The notes below the pieces were generated by a model. It had not been told where the DNA came from and searched no databases. It saw only the letters and a program-made list of their open reading frames with translations. From positions 1-9,225 of the forward strand of contig CAMCOJ010000069.1 of the NCBI GenBank assembly GCA_945876405.1: a stretch of DNA of 9,225 nt. The letters are read 5' to 3'. Of the stretch, positions 8,051-9,225 are shown one piece after another. Source of the stretch: an uncultured Ruminococcus sp. (lineage in GTDB: Bacteria > Bacillota > Clostridia > Oscillospirales > Ruminococcaceae). How positions within the stretch are numbered: the first letter of the stretch is position 1; the number at the start of each line of letters is the position of its first letter. The position numbers were made by a program, and so were the translations under genes.

Positions 8051-8058
8051 TACAAATT

Positions 8059-8064
8059 CCTCCT
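8059..8064 (-). promoter_or_regulatory. Perfect Shine-Dalgarno that decides a GTG start
   Basis: On the minus strand a full AGGAGG sits 8 bases before the GTG at 8050. No ATG in this frame lies between it and the signal peptide, and an in-frame TAA lies about 24 bases upstream of the GTG, so the GTG start is well supported. Confidence 0.88.
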
Positions 8065-8066
8065 GT

Positions 8067-8120
8067 CTATTTTACTGCCTTGCCCGTTAATCTAAAAATA
8101 TATTTTTCGTTTACTATCAT
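8067..8120 (-). other. 17-codon small frame in the leader, overlapping the preceding one
   Basis: An ATG overlapping the stop of the 18-codon frame (TAATGA) opens a 17-residue frame, MIVNEKYIFRLTGKAVK, which stops just before the AGGAGG of the dockerin gene. I do not recognise it. It has no Shine-Dalgarno of its own and could be translated only by coupling. Chance or decayed transposase sequence is the simplest reading. Confidence 0.15.
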
Positions 8121-8176
8121 TACTTAGGATATTCGAGCTGAAGTGCTGCTGTAAAGAGTGTTGTATTGTCAAACAT
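8120..8176 (-). pseudogene. 18-codon frame resembling the start of an ISL3-type transposase
   Basis: MFDNTTLFTAALQLEYPK is preceded by AGGAAGG at about 9 bases, so it could be translated. The pattern LFTxALxLxxP resembles what I recall at the N-terminus of ISL3-family transposases, which normally continue for about 400 residues; here the frame stops at TAA TGA. With the terminal-repeat-like end at 8254-8280, I read this as the surviving first codons of a deleted transposase. The alternative is a leader peptide for the downstream gene. The family match comes from memory of a short motif, so it is tentative. Confidence 0.4.
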
Positions 8177-8211
8177 AATAGTGTACCTTCCTGTATTTAT
8201 TGATACTTTAA

Positions 8212-8240
8212 ATTATACCCTATTATTCAGATTTTTTCAA
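8212..8240 (-). promoter_or_regulatory. Near-consensus sigma-A promoter upstream of the Svx-like dockerin gene
   Basis: On the minus strand TTGAAA (8240-8235) and a perfect TATAAT (8217-8212) are separated by exactly 17 bases. Transcription should begin near 8205, producing a leader of about 155 bases that contains the two small frames. It lies between the terminal-repeat-like end and the transposase-like start codon, so it was probably the transposase promoter and now appears to drive the dockerin gene. I see no better promoter closer to 8050. Confidence 0.75.
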
Positions 8241-8253
8241 GTAGCTATGATTA

Positions 8254-8280
8254 TCTACCCACTATAAACAACGAAAGGCC
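8254..8280 (-). repeat. Possible left terminal inverted repeat of an ISL3-type element
   Basis: Read on the minus strand from 8280, the segment begins GGCCTTTCGTTGTTTATAGT and continues GGGTAGA. ISL3-family ends characteristically begin with a GG-(C/T)TCTTTGT-like sequence, which this resembles. It starts just six bases after the stop codon of the degraded abiEii and about 40 bases before the promoter, the normal layout of an insertion-sequence left end. No matching right end is found before 8050, so the element would be truncated and no target duplication can be shown. Confidence 0.35.
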
Positions 8281-8285
8281 AGCTT

Positions 8286-8742
8286 TTATTTCCATTCTTT
8301 TCTGTCCTTGTCCCAGTTGTAATTAAAATCCTCGTTTTTTTCTATTGACTCCACAATCGGCATAAGTAATTTTTTTACCTGTTCTATGGTATTCTTTAAA
8401 TTCTGTAATATAAATTACTTTCAATGAATCCAAATCAAATCGTAAAGCATCATCACACTCAATAGAAAAAATATCATGAAAAACTTTCTTCATTTTCTCT
8501 GCGTCATTTGAAATCTGCTGTGCTAAAAGATCTATATCCATGGTAGCTCTGGCATAATTCCCATCAAACAATGCATATAAAAAAATACCGCCTTTCAAAG
8601 TGAACCGTTCTGCGTAATCAGAAACAGATAACCTGTAAATTGTACGCTCCAACCCATAGGTAACCAGTTCGTCCTGCATTGTCCTTCCACTTGATTTAGC
8701 CTGATTTTTTAATCTGTCTTTTACCGAAACAGGATTCATCAT
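8286..8742 (-). pseudogene. abiEii: AbiEii nucleotidyltransferase toxin, internally deleted
   Basis: The intact gene encodes the toxin of type IV toxin-antitoxin systems, a DUF1814-type nucleotidyltransferase of about 280-300 residues. The N-terminal part is well preserved for about 119 codons: MMNPVSVKDRLK, the GG motif at 51-52 (LKGGIFLYAL) and D69-x-D71 (ATMDIDLLA). After KEYH (116-119) the frame runs into an unrelated tail and stops at 8323. In the neighbouring frame, offset by one base, the expected toxin C-terminus reads TIEQVKKLLMPIVESIEKNE and ends NYNWDKDRKEWK with TAA at 8286. About 130-150 codons are therefore missing, including the later catalytic motifs, with a frameshift at the join near 8380-8395. 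The start is set by GGAGG 7 bases upstream and the ATGA overlap with abiEi. The remnant should be catalytically dead. Confidence 0.87.
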
Positions 8743-9225
8743 ACAAGAACCTCCAGATATGTTTTAAGAATTTTTTCACAATTTAAAAGCTGGGAATATC
8801 TGAGAAGCCTGTTAAGATTCCTGTCTTTTCGTTTAAGGTAATTGACAAGAACTTCTTTTGTTTCCTCCATACCAACTTTTTCGCGAAAATATACAATATC
8901 AACAACCGTCTTCTCAATATCATAGATCTTAAAATGATTTTTTCCTTCCTGAACAGTTTCAATACCAGTCTCAAAACGCTTGTCTGCGTAATAATATACT
9001 GACAGTTCAGGCCAGTCCGGAATTTTTGATACCCTTGACTTTCTTTGAATTGCTACATCTATTGCATCAGCTCTGTATGTTGTCAGACAATAATATGCCG
9101 CTGCACTCATAAGACAAACAACACCCTGAGGAACGTATGCGGATACATAGTAAAAATCTGATTCTTCTCCTGTATAATTCGTGTTCTCATAATATTTTTT
9201 ATTCAATTTAAAAAGTGTTCCTTCT
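8739..9225 (-). CDS. abiEi: AbiEi-type antitoxin, 5' end outside the window
   Basis: This is the antitoxin and transcriptional autorepressor of AbiE type IV systems. The frame is open to the window edge, entering as EGTLFKLNKKYYEN. The in-frame TTG at 9206 is therefore probably an internal leucine, and the true start lies beyond 9225. What is visible (about 160 residues) is the end of the N-terminal winged-helix region and the whole C-terminal domain: VPQGVVCLMSAAAYYCLTTY, then a stretch ending in IYDIEKTVVDIVYFREKVG and the basic YLKRKDRNLNRLLRY. The family is usually about 200 residues, so some 40-50 residues with most of the DNA-binding helix-turn-helix are out of view. Its TGA overlaps the abiEii ATG (ATGA), the usual coupled arrangement. 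No lesion is visible, in contrast to its partner. The region is visibly more AT-rich than the dockerin genes, consistent with acquisition by transfer. Confidence 0.85.
   Translation of the reverse strand, partial: EGTLFKLNKKYYENTNYTGEESDFYYVSAYVPQGVVCLMSAAAYYCLTTYRADAIDVAIQRKSRVSKIPDWPELSVYYYADKRFETGIETVQEGKNHFKIYDIEKTVVDIVYFREKVGMEETKEVLVNYLKRKDRNLNRLLRYSQLLNCEKILKTYLEVLV
8748..8754 (-). promoter_or_regulatory. Ribosome binding site of abiEii inside abiEi
   Basis: On the minus strand TGGAGGT-like sequence lies in the last codons of abiEi, 7 bases before the first of two consecutive ATG codons. Together with the ATGA overlap it shows that the toxin was translated by coupling to the antitoxin. 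Confidence 0.7.

Noticed and set aside
8051..8285. A riboswitch or structured RNA in the long leader of the Svx-like gene.
   Set aside because: I could not find conserved riboswitch core sequences or a strong hairpin. The stretch is better explained as a remnant insertion-sequence end with small frames.
8323..8742. An intact 139-residue AbiEii protein.
   Set aside because: The last 20 residues are not AbiEii-like, and the true C-terminus is readable in another frame down to 8286, so this is a truncated product of a broken gene.
8739..9206. abiEi starting at the TTG at 9206.
   Set aside because: The frame continues open to the window edge with family-like sequence (GTLFKLNKKYYEN), and no Shine-Dalgarno precedes the TTG. 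The real start lies outside the window.

Overview
The window looks like chromosomal DNA from a cellulosome-forming Ruminococcus or close relative (Oscillospiraceae, Bacillota). Two large secreted proteins each end in a type I dockerin. Ribosome binding sites are of the strong AGGAGG kind, and promoters match the sigma-A consensus. The genus is inferred from dockerin style and gene content. Every convincing gene lies on the minus strand, so the biological reading order runs from high to low coordinates.

Layout in transcription order. (1) 9225-8286 is the remains of an AbiE-type (type IV) toxin-antitoxin operon. The abiEi antitoxin frame is open but its 5' end lies outside the window. It overlaps by ATGA with abiEii, whose nucleotidyltransferase toxin has lost its middle part through an out-of-frame internal deletion. 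(2) 8280 to about 8067 is a short intergenic patch that looks like the left end of an ISL3-type insertion sequence: a terminal-repeat-like end, a near-consensus promoter and 18 codons resembling a transposase N-terminus. It now sits where the leader of the next gene must be. (3) 8050-5336 encodes a 904-residue secreted protein. It has a Svx/AvrXca-like (DUF6055-like) putative zinc peptidase domain with HEFGH, then a beta-sandwich stretch, a hexapeptide-repeat beta-helix, a LamG-like domain and a dockerin. (4) 5118-3019 encodes a 699-residue PL1-type pectate lyase with a calcium-binding linker, a CBM6-like module and a dockerin, followed by a clear intrinsic terminator. (5) 2885-63 is a trkA-trkH potassium-uptake operon, driven by a perfect TTGACA-18-TATAAT promoter that starts only a few bases past that terminator.

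How the genes work together. The two dockerin proteins are presumably exported and docked onto cohesins of a cell-surface scaffold, where they would act on plant cell wall: pectin for the lyase, and possibly wall protein or glycoprotein for the Svx-like protein. This pairing recalls the secreted arsenal of soft-rot plant pathogens. The Trk genes are housekeeping, with a cytoplasmic nucleotide-binding RCK regulator and a membrane channel subunit. The AbiE and IS remnants mark the high-coordinate end as an eroding mobile region, visibly more AT-rich than the dockerin genes.

Most unusual points: the metallopeptidase-like virulence-factor homologue converted into a cellulosome component, its apparent use of an insertion-sequence end as promoter and leader, and the precise dissection of the abiEii deletion from two reading frames. 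No gene-free stretch exceeds 300 bases.
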